From Crossaster papposus (taxonomy: Eukaryota; Echinodermata; Asteroidea; Velatida; Solasteridae): a DNA stretch of 64,000 nucleotides. The stretch is taken from the NCBI GenBank assembly GCA_037893245.1, contig JBAIAA010000262.1, positions 62,001 through 126,000 on the forward strand, in the 5' to 3' direction. Positions 35,031-49,900 of this stretch are shown here, piece by piece. The notes below the pieces were generated by a model. It worked only from the letters and a program-made list of their open reading frames with translations. It had not been told where the DNA came from and made no database searches. The translations under genes and the position numbers were made by a program. The first letter of the stretch is position 1. Every line of letters begins with the position of its first letter.

Positions 35031-37868
35031 TATTTGATAGGGATTTCATTTTCATTAAAAATAGTTACGCAGAGTAGTGCAGCGGGAGCGTGATGGGCCC
35101 ATAGCCCAGAGGTCCGAGGACCAAAACCTCGCTTTGCTAACTAGGTATTTTTGCTTCACTGCTATTCACATTTAATAAATATTGTAGAATGTTTTTAGAA
35201 TGTCTGCTTTAATTTTGTTTGCATTTTCAAAATTTACATGAGGCATAGTGGCGCAGTTGAAGCGTGCTGGGCCCATAACCCAGAGGTCCGAGGATCGAAA
35301 CCTCGCTCTTCTAACAAGTTTTTGGTATGACATGAGGTACTCGACTCGGAGTGACAAAGTAGACACTTTCTTGGTCAGTACCCGAGAGTTTGGTTGACCA
35401 CAACCTCGGTCTGCTCAGGATAATTATTTTCTTGAAAGTGATTTCATTTTCATTACAAATAGTTACGCAGAGTGGTGCCGTGGGAGCGTGATGGGCCCAT
35501 AACCCAGAGGCCCGAGGACCGAAACCTCGCTCTGCTAAAGAGGTATTTTTGCTTCACTGTTATTCAAATTTAATAATTATTTTAGAATGTTTTTAGAATG
35601 TCTGCTTTTATTTTGTTTGTTGTTTTTCTAAATTTACATGAGGCATGGTGGCGCAGTGGAAGCTTGCTGGGCCTATAACCCAGAGTGCCGAGGATCAAAA
35701 CCTCGTTCTGCTGCTAATAAGTTTTTGGTATGACTTGAAGTACTCGACTCAGAGTGACAAAGTAGACCCTTTCTTGGTCAGTAACCGAGAGTTCGGATGA
35801 TCACAACCTCGGTCTGCTCAGGATAATTTTGTATTTGATAGGGATTTCATTTTCATTAAAAATAGTTACGCAGAGTAGTGCAGCGGGAGCGTGATGGGCC
35901 CATAGCCCAGAGGTCCGAGGACCAAAACCTCGCTTTGCTAACTAGGTATTTTTGCTTCACTGCTATTCACATTTAATAAATATTGTAGAATGTTTTTAGA
36001 ATGTCTGCTTTTATTTTGTTTGCATTTTCAAAATTTACATGAGGCATAGTGGCGCAGTTGAAGCGTGCTGGGCCCATAACCCAGAGGTCCGAGGATCGAA
36101 ACCTCGCTCTTCTAACAAGTTTTTGGTATGACATGAGGTACTCGACTCGGAGTGACAAAGTAGACACTTTCTTGGTCAGTACCCGAGAGTTTGGTTGACC
36201 ACAACCTCGGTCTGCTCAGGATAATTATTTTCTTGAAAGTGATTTCATTTTCATTACAAATAGTTACGCAGAGTGGTGCCGTGGGAGCGTGATGGGCCCA
36301 TAACCCAGAGGCCCGAGGACCGAAACCTCGCTCTGCTAAAGAGGTATTTTTGCTTCACTGTTATTCAAATTTAATAATTATTTTAGAATGTTTTTAGAAT
36401 GTCTGCTTTTATTTTGTTTGTTGTTTTTCTAAATTTACATGAGGCATGGTGGCGCAGTGGAAGCTTGCTGGGCCTATAACCCAGAGTGCCGAGGATCAAA
36501 ACCTCGTTCTGCTGCTAATAAGTTTTTGGTATGACTTGAAGTACTCGACTCAGAGTGACAAAGTAGACCCTTTCTTGGTCAGTAACCGAGAGTTCGGATG
36601 ATCACAACCTCGGTCTGCTCAGGATAATTTTGTATTTGATAGGGATTTCATTTTCATTAAAAATAGTTACGCAGAGTAGTGCAGCGGGAGCGTGATGGGC
36701 CCATAGCCCAGAGGTCCGAGGACCAAAACCTCGCTTTGCTAACTAGGTATTTTTGCTTCACTGCTATTCACATTTAATAAATATTGTAGAATGTTTTTAG
36801 AATGTCTGCTTTAATTTTGTTTGCATTTTCTAAATTTACATGAGGCATAGTGGCGCAGTTGAAGCGTGCTGGGCCCATAACCCAGAGGTCCGAGGATCGA
36901 AACCTCGCTCTGCTAACAAGTTTTTGGTATGACATGAGGTACTCGACTCGGAGTGACAAAGTAGACACTTTCTTGGTCAGTACCCGAGAGTTTGGTTGAC
37001 CACAACCTCGGTCTGCTCAGGATAATTATTTTCTTGAAAGTGATTTCATTTTCATTACAAATAGTTACGCAGAGTGGTGCCGTGGGAGCGTGATGGGCCC
37101 ATAACCCAGAGGCCCGAGGACCGAAACCTCGCTCTGCTAAAGAGGTATTTTTGCTTCACTGTTATTCAAATTTAATAATTATTTTAGAATGTTTTTAGAA
37201 TGTCTGCTTTTATTTTGTTTGTTGTTTTTCTAAATTTACATGAGGCATGGTGGCGCAGTGGAAGCTTGCTGGGCCTATAACCCAGAGTGCCGAGGATCAA
37301 AACCTCGTTCTGCTGCTAATAAGGTTTTGGTATGACTTGAAGTACTCGACTCAGAGTGACAAAGTAGACCCTTTCTTGGTCAGTAACCGAGAGTTCGGAT
37401 GATCACAACCTCGGTCTGCTCAGGATAATTTTGTATTTGATAGGGATTTCATTTTCATTAAAAATAGTTACGCAGAGTAGTGCAGCGGGAGCGTGATGGG
37501 CCCATAGCCCAGAGGTCCGAGGACCAAAACCTCGCTTTGCTAACTAGGTATTTTTGCTTCACTGCTATTCACATTTAATAAATATTGTAGAATGTTTTTA
37601 GAATGTCTGCGTTAATTTTGTTTGCATTTTCAAAATTTACATGAGGCATAGTGGCGCAGTTGAAGCGTGCTGGGCCCATAACCCAGAGGTCCGAGGATCG
37701 AAACCTCGCTCTTCTAACAAGTTTTTGGTATGACATGAGGTACTCGACTCGGAGTGACAAAGTAGACACTTTCTTGGTCAGTACCCGATAGTTTGGTTGA
37801 CCACAACCTCGGTCTGCTCAGGATAATTATTTTCTTGAAAGTGATTTCATTTTCATTACAAATAGTTA

Positions 37869-37940
37869 CGCAGAGTGGTGCCGTGGGAGCGTGATGGGCC
37901 CATAACCCAGAGGTCCGAGGACCAAAACCTCGCTTTGCTA
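37869..37940 (+). pseudogene. B/D hybrid module from unequal exchange
   Basis: The 5' part is B (GTGGTGCCGTGG, CCCATAACCC) and the 3' part is D (AGGTCC, ACCAAAACC, CTTTGCT). The switch lies between 37905 and 37914. The next module A follows 398 bp after the previous one, so C and F are absent here. Confidence 0.85.
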
Positions 37941-38384
37941 ACTAGGTATTTTTGCTTCACTGCTATTCACATTTAATAAATATTGTAGAATGTTTTTAGA
38001 ATGTCTGCTTTAATTTTGTTTGCATTTTCAAAATTTACATGAGGCATAGTGGCGCAGTTGAAGCGTGCTGGGCCCATAACCCAGAGGTCCGAGGATCGAA
38101 ACCTCGCTCTTCTAACAAGTTTTTGGTATGACATGAGGTACTCGACTCGGAGTGACAAAGTAGACACTTTCTTGGTCAGTACCCGAGAGTTTGGTTGACC
38201 ACAACCTCGGTCTGCTCAGGATAATTATTTTCTTGAAAGTGATTTCATTTTCATTACAAATAGTTACGCAGAGTGGTGCCGTGGGAGCGTGATGGGCCCA
38301 TAACCCAGAGGCCCGAGGACCGAAACCTCGCTCTGCTAAAGAGGTATTTTTGCTTCACTGTTATTCAAATTTAATAATTATTTT

Positions 38385-38406
38385 AGAATGTTTTTAGAAT
38401 GTTTTT
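38385..38406 (+). repeat. 11-bp slippage expansion in the B-C spacer
   Basis: AGAATGTTTTT is present twice (38385-38395, 38396-38406) before AGAATGTCTGC, where other units have it once. This accounts for the single 812-bp unit step. Confidence 0.9.
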
Positions 38407-41400
38407 AGAATGTCTGCTTTTATTTTGTTTGTTGTTTTTCTAAATTTACATGAGGCATGGTGGCGCAGTGGAAGCTTGCTGGGCCTATAACCCAGAGTGC
38501 CGAGGATCAAAACCTCGTTCTGCTGCTAATAAGTTTTTGGTATGACTTGAAGTACTCGACTCAGAGTGACAAAGTAGACCCTTTCTTGGTCAGTAACCGA
38601 GAGTTCGGATGATCACAACCTCGGTCTGCTCAGGATAATTTTGTATTTGATAGGGATTTCATTTTCCTTAAAAATAGTTACGCAGAGTAGTGCAGCGGGA
38701 GCGTGATGGGCCCATAGCCCAGAGGTCCGAGGACCAAAACCTCGCTTTGCTAACTAGGTATTTTTGCTTCACTGCTATTCACATTTAATAAATATTGTAG
38801 AATGTTTTTAGAATGTCTGCTTTAATTTTGTTTGCATTTTCAAAATTTACATGAGGCATAGTGGCGCAGTTGAAGCGTGCTGGGCCCATAACCCAGAGGT
38901 CCGAGGATCGAAACCTCGCTCTTCTAACAAGTTTTTGGTATGACATGAGGTACTCGACTCGGAGTGACAAAGTAGACACTTTCTTGGTCAGTACCCGAGA
39001 GTTTGGTTGACCACAACCTCGGTCTGCTCAGGATAATTTTGTATTTGATAGGGATTTCATTTTCATTAAAAATAGTTACGCAGAGTAGTGCAGCGGGAGC
39101 GTGATGGGCCCATAGCCCAGAGGTCCGAGGACCAAAACCTCGCTTTGCTAACTAGGTATTTTTGCTTCACTGCTATTCACATTTAATAAATATTGTAGAA
39201 TGTTTTTAGAATGTCTGCTTTAATTTTGTTTGCATTTTCAAAATTTACATGAGGCATAGTGGCGCAGTTGAAGCGTGCTGGGCCCATAACCCAGAGGTCC
39301 GAGGATCGAAACCTCGCTCTTCTAACAAGTTTTTGGTATGACATGAGGTACTCGACTCGGAGTGACAAAGTAGACACTTTCTTGGTCAGTACCCGAGAGT
39401 TTGGTTGACCACAACCTCGGTCTGCTCAGGATAATTATTTTCTTGAAAGTGATTTCATTTTCATTACAAATAGTTACGCAGAGTGGTGCCGTGGGAGCGT
39501 GATGGGCCCATAACCCAGAGGCCCGAGGACCGAAACCTCGCTCTGCTAAAGAGGTATTTTTGCTTCACTGTTATTCAAATTTAATAATTATTTTAGAATG
39601 TTTTTAGAATGTCTGCTTTTATTTTGTTTGTTGTTTTTCTAAATTTACATGAGGCATGGTGGCGCAGTGGAAGCTTGCTGGGCCTATAACCCAGAGTGCC
39701 GAGGATCAAAACCTCGTTCTGCTGCTAATAAGTTTTTGGTATGACTTGAAGTACTCGACTCAGAGTGACAAAGTAGACCCTTTCTTGGTCAGTAACCGAG
39801 AGTTCGGATGATCACAACCTCGGTCTGCTCAGGATAATTTTGTATTTGATAGGGATTTCATTTTCATTAAAAATAGTTACGCAGAGTAGTGCAGCGGGAG
39901 CGTGATGGGCCCATAGCCCAGAGGTCCGAGGACCAAAACCTCGCTTTGCTAACTAGGTATTTTTGCTTCACTGCTATTCACATTTAATAAATATTGTAGA
40001 ATGTTTTTAGAATGTCTGCTTTAATTTTGTTTGCATTTTCAAAATTTACATGAGGCATAGTGGCGCAGTTGAAGCGTGCTGGGCCCATAACCCAGAGGTC
40101 CGAGGATCGAAACCTCGCTCTTCTAACAAGTTTTTGGTATGACATGAGGTACTCGACTCGGAGTGACAAAGTAGACACTTTCTTGGTCAGTACCCGAGAG
40201 TTTGGTTGACCACAACCTCGGTCTGCTCAGGATAATTATTTTCTTGAAAGTGATTTCATTTTCATTACAAATAGTTACGCAGAGTGGTGCCGTGGGAGCG
40301 TGATGGGCCCATAACCCAGAGGCCCGAGGACCGAAACCTCGCTCTGCTAAAGAGGTATTTTTGCTTCACTGTTATTCAAATTTAATAATTATTTTAGAAT
40401 GTTTTTAGAATGTCTGCTTTTATTTTGTTTGTTGTTTTTCTAAATTTACATGAGGCATGGTGGCGCAGTGGAAGCTTGCTGGGCCTATAACCCAGAGTGC
40501 CGAGGATCAAAACCTCGTTCTGCTGCTAATAAGTTTTTGGTATGACTTGAAGTACTCGACTCAGAGTGACAAAGTAGACCCTTTCTTGGTCAGTAACCGA
40601 GAGTTCGGATGATCACAACCTCGGTCTGCTCAGGATAATTTTGTATTTGATAGGGATTTCATTTTCATTAAAAATAGTTACGCAGAGTAGTGCAGCGGGA
40701 GCGTGATGGGCCCATAGCCCAGAGGTCCGAGGACCAAAACCTCGCTTTGCTAACTAGGTATTTTTGCTTCACTGCTATTCACATTTAATAAATATTGTAG
40801 AATGTTTTTAGAATGTCTGCTTTAATTTTGTTTGCATTTTCTAAATTTACATGAGGCATAGTGGCGCAGTTGAAGCGTGCTGGGCCCATAACCCAGAGGT
40901 CCGAGGATCGAAACCTCGCTCTGCTAACAAGTTTTTGGTATGACATGAGGTACTCGACTCGGAGTGACAAAGTAGACACTTTCTTGGTCAGTACCCGAGA
41001 GTTTGGTTGACCACAACCTCGGTCTGCTCAGGATAATTATTTTCTTGAAAGTGATTTCATTTTCATTACAAATAGTTACGCAGAGTGGTGCCGTGGGAGC
41101 GTGATGGGCCCACAACCCAGAGGCCCGAGGACCGAAACCTCGCTCTGCTAAAGAGGTATTTTTGCTTCACTGTTATTCAAATTTAATAATTATTTTAGAA
41201 TGTTTTTAGAATGTCTGCTTTTATTTTGTTTGTTGTTTTTCTAAATTTACATGAGGCATGGTGGCGCAGTGGAAGCTTGCTGGGCCTATAACCCAGAGTG
41301 CCGAGGATCAAAACCTCGTTCTGCTGCTAATAAGGTTTTGGTATGACTTGAAGTACTCGACTCAGAGTGACAAAGTAGACCCTTTCTTGGTCAGTAACCG

Positions 41401-42386
41401 AGAGTTCGGATGATCACAACCTCGGTCTGCTCAGGATAATTTTGTATTTGATAGGGATTTCATTTTCATTAAAAATAGTTACGCAGAGTAGTGCAGCGGG
41501 AGCGTGATGGGCCCATAGCCCAGAGGTCCGAGGACCAAAACCTCGCTTTGCTAACTAGGTATTTTTGCTTCACTGCTATTCACATTTAATAAATATTGTA
41601 GAATGTTTTTAGAATGTCTGCTTTAATTTTGTTTGCATTTTCTAAATTTACATGAGGCATAGTGGCGCAGTTGAAGCGTGCTGGGCCCATAACCCAGAGG
41701 TCCGAGGATCGAAACCTCGCTCTGCTAACAAGTTTTTGGTATGACATGAGGTACTCGACTCGGAGTGACAAAGTAGACACTTTCTTGGTCAGTACCCGAG
41801 AGTTTGGTTGACCACAACCTCGGTCTGCTCAGGATAATTATTTTCTTGAAAGTGATTTCATTTTCATTACAAATAGTTACGCAGAGTGGTGCCGTGGGAG
41901 CGTGATGGGCCCATAACCCAGAGGCCCGAGGACCGAAACCTCGCTCTGCTAAAGAGGTATTTTTGCTTCACTGTTATTCAAATTTAATAATTATTTTAGA
42001 ATGTTTTTAGAATGTCTGCTTTTATTTTGTTTGTTGTTTTTCTAAATTTACATGAGGCATGGTGGCGCAGTGGAAGCTTGCTGGGCCTATAACCCAGAGT
42101 GCCGAGGATCAAAACCTCGTTCTGCTGCTAATAAGTTGTTGGTATGACTTGAAGTACTCGACTCAGAGTGACAAAGTAGACCCTTTCTTGGTCAGTAACC
42201 GAGAGTTCGGATGATCACAACCTCGGTCTGCTCAGGATAATTTTGTATTTGATAGGGATTTCATTTTCATTAAAAATAGTTACGCAGAGTAGTGCAGCGG
42301 GAGCGTGATGGGCCCATAGCCCAGAGGTCCGAGGACCAAAACCTCGCTTTGCTAACTAGGTATTTTTGCTTCACTGCTATTCACAT

Positions 42387-43962
42387 TTAATAAATATTGT
42401 AGAATGTTTTTAGAATGTCTGCTTTAATTTTGTTTGCATTTTCTAAATTTACATGAGGCATAGTGGCGCAGTTGAAGCGTGCTGGGCTCATAACCCAGAG
42501 GTCCGAGGATTGAAACCTCGCTCTTCTAACAAGTTTTTGGTATGACATGAGGTACTCGACTCGGAGTGACAAAGTAGACACTTTCTTGGTCAGTACCCGA
42601 TAGTTTGGTTGACCACAACCTCGGTCTGCTCAGGATAATTATTTTCTTGAAAGTGATTTCATTTTCATTACAAATAGTTACGCAGAGTGGTGCCGTGGGA
42701 GCGTGATGGGCCCATAACCCAGAGGCCCGAGGACCGAAACCTCGCTCTGCTAAAGAGGTATTTTTGCTTCACTGTTATTCAAATTTAATAATTATTTTAG
42801 AATGTTTTTAGAATGTCTGCTTTTATTTTGTTTGTTGTTTTTCTAAATTTACATGAGGCAGGGTGGCGCAGTGGAAGCTTGCTGGGCCTATAACCCAGAG
42901 TGCCGAGGATCAAAACCTCGTTCTGCTGCTAATAAGTTTTTGGTATGACTTGAAGTACTCGACTCAGAGTGACAAAGTAGACCCTTTCTTGGTCAGTAAC
43001 CGAGAGTTCGGATGATCACAACCTCGGTCTGCTCAGGATAATTTTGTATTTGATAGGGATTTCATTTTCATTAAAAATAGTTACGCAGAGTAGTGCAGCG
43101 GGAGCGTGATGGGCCCATAGCCCAGAGGTCCGAGGACCAAAACCTCGCTTTGCTAACTAGGTATTTTTGCTTCACTGCTATTCACATTTAATAAATATTG
43201 TAGAATGTTTTTAGAATGTCTGCTTTAATTTTGTTTGCATTTTCTAAATTTACATGAGGCATAGTGGCGCAGTTGAAGCGTGCTGGGCTCATAACCCAGA
43301 GGTCCGAGGATTGAAACCTCGCTCTTCTAACAAGTTTTTGGTATGACATGAGGTACTCGACTCGGAGTGACAAAGTAGACACTTTCTTGGTCAGTACCCG
43401 ATAGTTTGGTTGACCACAACCTCGGTCTGCTCAGGATAATTATTTTCTTGAAAGTGATTTCATTTTCATTACAAATAGTTACGCAGAGTGGTGCCGTGGG
43501 AGCGTGATGGGCCCATAACCCAGAGGCCCGAGGACCGAAACCTCGCTCTGCTAAAGAGGTATTTTTGCTTCACTGTTATTCAAATTTAATAATTATTTTA
43601 GAATGTTTTTAGAATGTCTGCTTTTATTTTGTTTGTTGTTTTTCTAAATTTACATGAGGCAGGGTGGCGCAGTGGAAGCTTGCTGGGCCTATAACCCAGA
43701 GTGCCGAGGATCAAAACCTCGTTCTGCTGCTAATAAGTTTTTGGTATGACTTGAAGTACTCGACTCAGAGTGACAAAGTAGACCCTTTCTTGGTCAGTAA
43801 CCGAGAGTTCGGATGATCACAACCTCGGTCTGCTCAGGATAATTTTGTATTTGATAGGGATTTCATTTTCATTAAAAATAGTTACGCAGAGTAGTGCAGC
43901 GGGAGCGTGATGGGCCCATAGCCCAGAGGTCCGAGGACCAAAACCTCGCTTTGCTAACTAGG
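42387..43962 (+). repeat. Two adjacent near-identical variant units
   Basis: Consecutive units share a private set of changes: GGGCTCATAAC and GGATTGAAACC in module A, CGATAGTTTGG in E and AGGCAGGGTGG in C. A one-unit tandem duplication is recent here. The A variant changes the T-loop (ATTGAAA) and the base before C33 of the anticodon loop region (GCTCATAA). Confidence 0.75.
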
Positions 43963-46900
43963 TATTTTTGCTTCACTGCTATTCACATTTAATAAATATT
44001 GTAGAATGTTTTTAGGATGTCTGCTTTAATTTTGTTTGCATTTTCAAAATTTACATGAGGCATAGTGGCGCAGTTGAAGCGTGCTGGGCCCATAACCCGG
44101 AGGTCCGAGGATCGAAACCTCGCTCTTCTAACAAGTTTTTGGTATGACATGAGGTACTCGACTCGGAGTGACAAAGTAGACACTTTCTTGGTCAGTACCC
44201 GAGAGTTTGGTTGACCACAACCTCGGTCTGCTCAGGATAATTATTTTCTTGAAAGTGATTTCATTTTCATTACAAATAGTTACGCAGAGTGGTGCCGTGG
44301 GAGCGTGATGGGCCCATAACCCAGAGGCCCGAGGACCGAAACCTCGCTCTGCTAAAGAGGTATTTTTGCTTCACTGTTATTCAAATTTAATAATTATTTT
44401 AGAATGTTTTTAGAATGTCTGCTTTTATTTTGTTTGTTGTTTTTCTAAATTTACATGAGGCATGGTGGCGCAGTGGAAGCTTGCTGGGCCTATAACCCAG
44501 AGTGCCGAGGATCAAAACCTCGTTCTGCTGCTAATAAGTTTTTGGTATGACTTGAAGTACTCGACTCAGAGTGACAAAGTAGACCCTTTCTTGGTCAGTA
44601 ACCGAGAGTTCGGATGATCACAACCTCGGTCTGCTCAGGATAATTTTGTATTTGATAGGGATTTCATTTTCATTAAAAATAGTTACGCAGAGTAGTGCAG
44701 CGGGAGCGTGATGGGCCCATAGCCCAGAGGTCCGAGGACCAAAACCTCGCTTTGCTAACTAGGTATTTTTGCTTCACTGCTATTCACATTTAATAAATAT
44801 TGTAGAATGTTTTTAGAATGTCTGCTTTAATTTTGTTTGCATTTTCAAAATTTACATGAGGCATAGTGGCGCAGTTGAAGCGTGCTGGGCCCATAACCCA
44901 GAGGTCCGAGGATCGAAACCTCGCTCTTCTAACAAGTTTTTGGTATGACATGAGGTACTCGACTCGGAGTGACAAAGTAGACACTTTCTTGGTCAGTACC
45001 CGAGAGTTTGGTTGACCACAACCTCGGTCTGCTCAGGATAATTATTTTCTTGAAAGTGATTTCATTTTCATTACAAATAGTTACGCAGAGTGGTGCCGTG
45101 GGAGCGTGATGGGCCCATAACCCAGAGGCCCGAGGACCGAAACCTCGCTCTGCTAAAGAGGTATTTTTGCTTCACTGTTATTCAAATTTAATAATTATTT
45201 TAGAATGTTTTTAGAATGTCTGCTTTTATTTTGTTTGTTGTTTTTCTAAATTTACATGAGGCATGGTGGCGCAGTGGAAGCTTGCTGGGCCTATAACCCA
45301 GAGTGCCGAGGATCAAAACCTCGTTCTGCTGCTAATAAGTTTTTGGTATGACTTGAAGTACTCGACTCAGAGTGACAAAGTAGACATTTTCTTGGTCAGT
45401 AACCGAGAGTTCGGATGATCACAACCTCGGTCTGCTCAGGATAATTTTGTATTTGATAGGGATTTCATTTTCATTAAAAATAGTTACGCAGAGTAGTGCA
45501 GCGGGAGCGTGATGGGCCCATAGCCCAGAGGTCCGAGGACCAAAACCTCGCTTTGCTAACTAGGTATTTTTGCTTCACTGCTATTCACATTTAATAAATA
45601 TTGTAGAATGTTTTTAGAATGTCTGCTTTAATTTTGTTTGCATTTTCAAAATTTACATGAGGCATAGTGGCGCAGTTGAAGCGTGCTGGGCCCATAACCC
45701 AGAGGTCCGAGGATCGAAACCTCGCTCTTCTAACAAGTTTTTGGTATGACATGAGGTACTCGACTCGGAGTGACAAAGTAGACACTTTCTTGGTCAGTAC
45801 CCGAGAGTTTGGTTGACCACAACCTCGGTCTGCTCAGGATAATTATTTTCTTGAAAGTGATTTCATTTTCATTACAAATAGTTACGCAGAGTGGTGCCGT
45901 GGGAGCGTGATGGGCCCATAACCCAGAGGCCCGAGGACCGAAACCTCGCTCTGCTAAAGAGGTATTTTTGCTTCACTGTTATTCAAATTTAATAATTATT
46001 TTAGAATGTTTTTAGAATGTCTGCTTTTATTTTGTTTGTTGTTTTTCTAAATTTACATGAGGCATGGTGGCGCAGTGGAAGCTTGCTGGGCCTATAACCC
46101 AGAGTGCCGAGGATCAAAACCTCGTTCTGCTGCTAATAAGTTTTTGGTATGACTTGAAGTACTCGACTCAGAGTGACAAAGTAGACCCTTTCTTGGTCAG
46201 TAACCGAGAGTTCGGATGATCACAACCTCGGTCTGCTCAGGATAATTTTGTATTTGATAGGGATTTCATTTTCATTAAAAATAGTTACGCAGAGTAGTGC
46301 AGCGGGAGCGTGATGGGCCCATAGCCCAGAGGTCCGAGGACCAAAACCTCGCTTTGCTAACTAGGTATTTTTGCTTCACTGCTATTCACATTTAATAAAT
46401 ATTGTAGAATGTTTTTAGAATGTCTGCTTTAATTTTGTTTGCATTTTCAAAATTTACATGAGGCATAGTGGCACAGTTGAAGCGGGCTGGGCCCATAACC
46501 CAGAGGTCCGAGGATCGAGACCTCGCTCTTCTAACAAGTTTTTGGTATGACATGAGGTACTCGACTCGGAGTGACAAAGTAGACACTTTCTTGGTCAGTA
46601 CCCGAGAGTTTGGTTGACCACAACCTCGGTCTGCTCAGGATAATTATTTTCTTGAAAGTGATTTCATTTTCATTACAAATAGTTACGCAGAGTGGTGCCG
46701 TGGGAGCGTGATGGGCCCATAACCCAGAGGCCCGAGGACCGAAACCTCGCTCTGCTAAAGAGGTATTTTTGCTTCACTGTTATTCAAATTTAATAATTAT
46801 TTTAGAATGTTTTTAGAATGTCTGCTTTTATTTTGTTTGTTGTTTTTCTAAATTTACATGAGGCATGGTGGCGCAGTGGAAGCTTGCTGGGCCTATAACC

Positions 46901-49900
46901 CAGAGTGCCGAGGATCAAAACCTCGTTCTGCTGCTAATAAGTTTTTGGTATGACTTGAAGTACTCGACTCAGAGTGACAAAGTAGACCCTTTCTTGGTCA
47001 GTAACCGAGAGTTCGGATGATCACAACCTCGGTCTGCTCAGGATAATTTTGTATTTGATAGGGATTTCATTTTCATTAAAAATAGTTACGCAGAGTAGTG
47101 CAGCGGGAGCGTGATGGGCCCATAGCCCAGAGGTCCGAGGACCAAAACCTCGCTTTGCTAACTAGGTATTTTTGCTTCACTGCTATTCACATTTAATAAA
47201 TATTGTAGAATGTTTTTAGAATGTCTGCTTTAATTTTGTTTGCATTTTCAAAATTTACATGAGGCATAGTGGCGCAGTTGAAGCGTGCTGGGCCCATAAC
47301 CCAGAGGTCCGAGGATCGAAACCTCGCTCTTCTAACAAGTTTTTGGTATGACATGAGGTACTCGACTCGGAGTGACAAAGTAGACACTTTCTTGGTCAGT
47401 ACCCGAGAGTTTGGTTGACCACAACCTCGGTCTGCTCAGGATAATTATTTTCTTGAAAGTGATTTCATTTTCATTACAAATAGTTACGCAGAGTGGTGCC
47501 GTGGGAGCGTGATGGGCCCATAACCCAGAGGCCCGAGGACCGAAACCTCGCTCTGCTAAAGAGGTATTTTTGCTTCACTGTTATTCAAATTTAATAATTA
47601 TTTTAGAATGTTTTTAGAATGTCTGCTTTTATTTTGTTTGTTGTTTTTCTAAATTTACATGAGGCATGGTGGCGCAGTGGAAGCTTGCTGGGCCTATAAC
47701 CCAGAGTGCCGAGGATCAAAACCTCGTTCTGCTGCTAATAAGTTTTTGGTATGACTTGAAGTACTCGACTCAGAGTGACAAAGTAGACCCTTTCTTGGTC
47801 AGTAACCGAGAGTTCGGATGATCACAACCTCGGTCTGCTCAGGATAATTTTGTATTTGATAGGGATTTCATTTTCATTAAAAATAGTTACGCAGAGTAGT
47901 GCAGCGGGAGCGTGATGGGCCCATAGCCCAGAGGTCCGAGGACCAAAACCTCGCTTTGCTAACTAGGTATTTTTGCTTCACTGCTATTCACATTTAATAA
48001 ATATTGTAGAATGTTTTTAGAATGTCTGCTTTAATTTTGTTTGCATTTTCAAAATTTACATGAGGCATAGTGGCGCAGTTGAAGCGTGCTGGGCCCATAA
48101 CCCAGAGGTCCGAGGATCGAAACCTCGCTCTTCTAACAAGTTTTTGGTATGACATGAGGTACTCGACTCGGAGTGACAAAGTAGACACTTTCTTGGTCAG
48201 TACCCGAGAGTTTGGTTGACCACAACCTCGGTCTGCTCAGGATAATTATTTTCTTGAAAGTGATTTCATTTTCATTACAAATAGTTACGCAGAGTGGTGC
48301 CGTGGGAGCGTGATGGGCCCATAACCCAGAGGCCCGAGGACCGAAACCTCGCTCTGCTAAAGAGGTATTTTTGCTTCACTGTTATTCAAATTTAATAATT
48401 ATTTTAGAATGTTTTTAGAATGTCTGCTTTTATTTTGTTTGTTGTTTTTCTAAATTTACATGAGGCATGGTGGCGCAGTGGAAGCTTGCTGGGCCTATAA
48501 CCCAGAGTGCCGAGGATCAAAACCTCGTTCTGCTGCTAATAAGTTTTTGGTATGACTTGAAGTACTCGACTCAGAGTGACAAAGTAGACCCTTTCTTGGT
48601 CAGTAACCGAGAGTTCGGATGATCACAACCTCGGTCTGCTCAGGATAATTTTGTATTTGATAGGGATTTTATTTTCATTAAAAATAGTTACGCAGAGTAG
48701 TGCAGCGGGAGCGTGATGGGCCCATAGCCCAGAGGTCCGAGGACCAAAACCTCGCTTTGCTAACTAGGTATTTTTGCTTCACTGCTATTCACATTTAATA
48801 AATATTGTAGAATGTTTTTAGAATGTCTGCTTTAATTTTGTTTGCATTTTCAAAATTTACATGAGGCATAGTGGCGCAGTTGAAGCGTGCTGGGCCCATA
48901 ACCCAGAGGTCCGAGGATCGAAACCTCGCTCTTCTTACAAGTTTTTGGTATGACATGAGGTACTCGACTCGGAGTGACAAAGTAGACACTTTCTTGGTCA
49001 GTACCCGAGAGTTTGGTTGACCACAACCTCGGTCTGCTCAGGATAATTATTTTCTTGAAAGTGATTTCATTTTCATTACAAATAGTTACGCAGAGTGGTG
49101 CCGTGGGAGCGTGATGGGCCCATAACCCAGAGGCCCGAGGACCGAAACCTCGCTCTGCTAAAGAGGTATTTTTGCTTCACTGTTATTCAAATTTAATAAT
49201 TATTTTAGAATGTTTTTAGAATGTCTGCTTTTATTTTGTTTGTTGTTTTTCTAAATTTACATGAGGCATGGTGGCGCAGTGGAAGCTTGCTGGGCCTATA
49301 ACCCAGAGTGCCGAGGATCAAAACCTCGTTCTGCTGCTAATAAGTTTTTGGTATGACTTGAAGTACTCGACTCAGAGTGACAAAGTAGACCCTTTCTTGG
49401 TCAGTAACCGAGAGTTCGGATGATCACAACCTCGGTCTGCTCAGGATAATTTTGTATTTGATAGGGATTTCATTTTCATTAAAAATAGTTACGCAGAGTA
49501 GTGCAGCGGGAGCGTGATGGGCCCATAGCCCAGAGGTCCGAGGACCAAAACCTCGCTTTGCTAACTAGGTATTTTTGCTTCACTGCTATTCACATTTAAT
49601 AAATATTGTAGAATGTTTTTAGAATGTCTGCTTTAATTTTGTTTGCATTTTCAAAATTTACATGAGGCATAGTGGCGCAGTTGAAGCGTGCTGGGCCCAT
49701 AACCCAGAGGTCCGAGGATCGAAACCTCGCTCTTCTAACAAGTTTTTGGTATGACATGAGGTACTCGACTCGGAGTGACAAAGTAGACACTTTCTTGGTC
49801 AGTACCCGAGAGTTTGGTTGACCACAACCTCGGTCTGCTCAGGATAATTATTTTCTTGAAAGTGATTTCATTTTCATTACAAATAGTTACGCAGAGTGGT

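Larger units (their letters stand above)
34656..41335 (+). repeat. Higher-order duplication with 4011-bp spacing
   Basis: Variants TTTTCCTTAA (34656, 38667), CTCTGCTAAC in module A (36912, 40923) and AAGGTTTTGG (37324, 41335) recur exactly 4011 bp apart. Each block also contains a 398-bp half-unit at the same place (34844 to 35242, and 38855 to 39253 for module A starts). The odd length is explained by units of 801, 398 and 812 bp. Confidence 0.8.
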
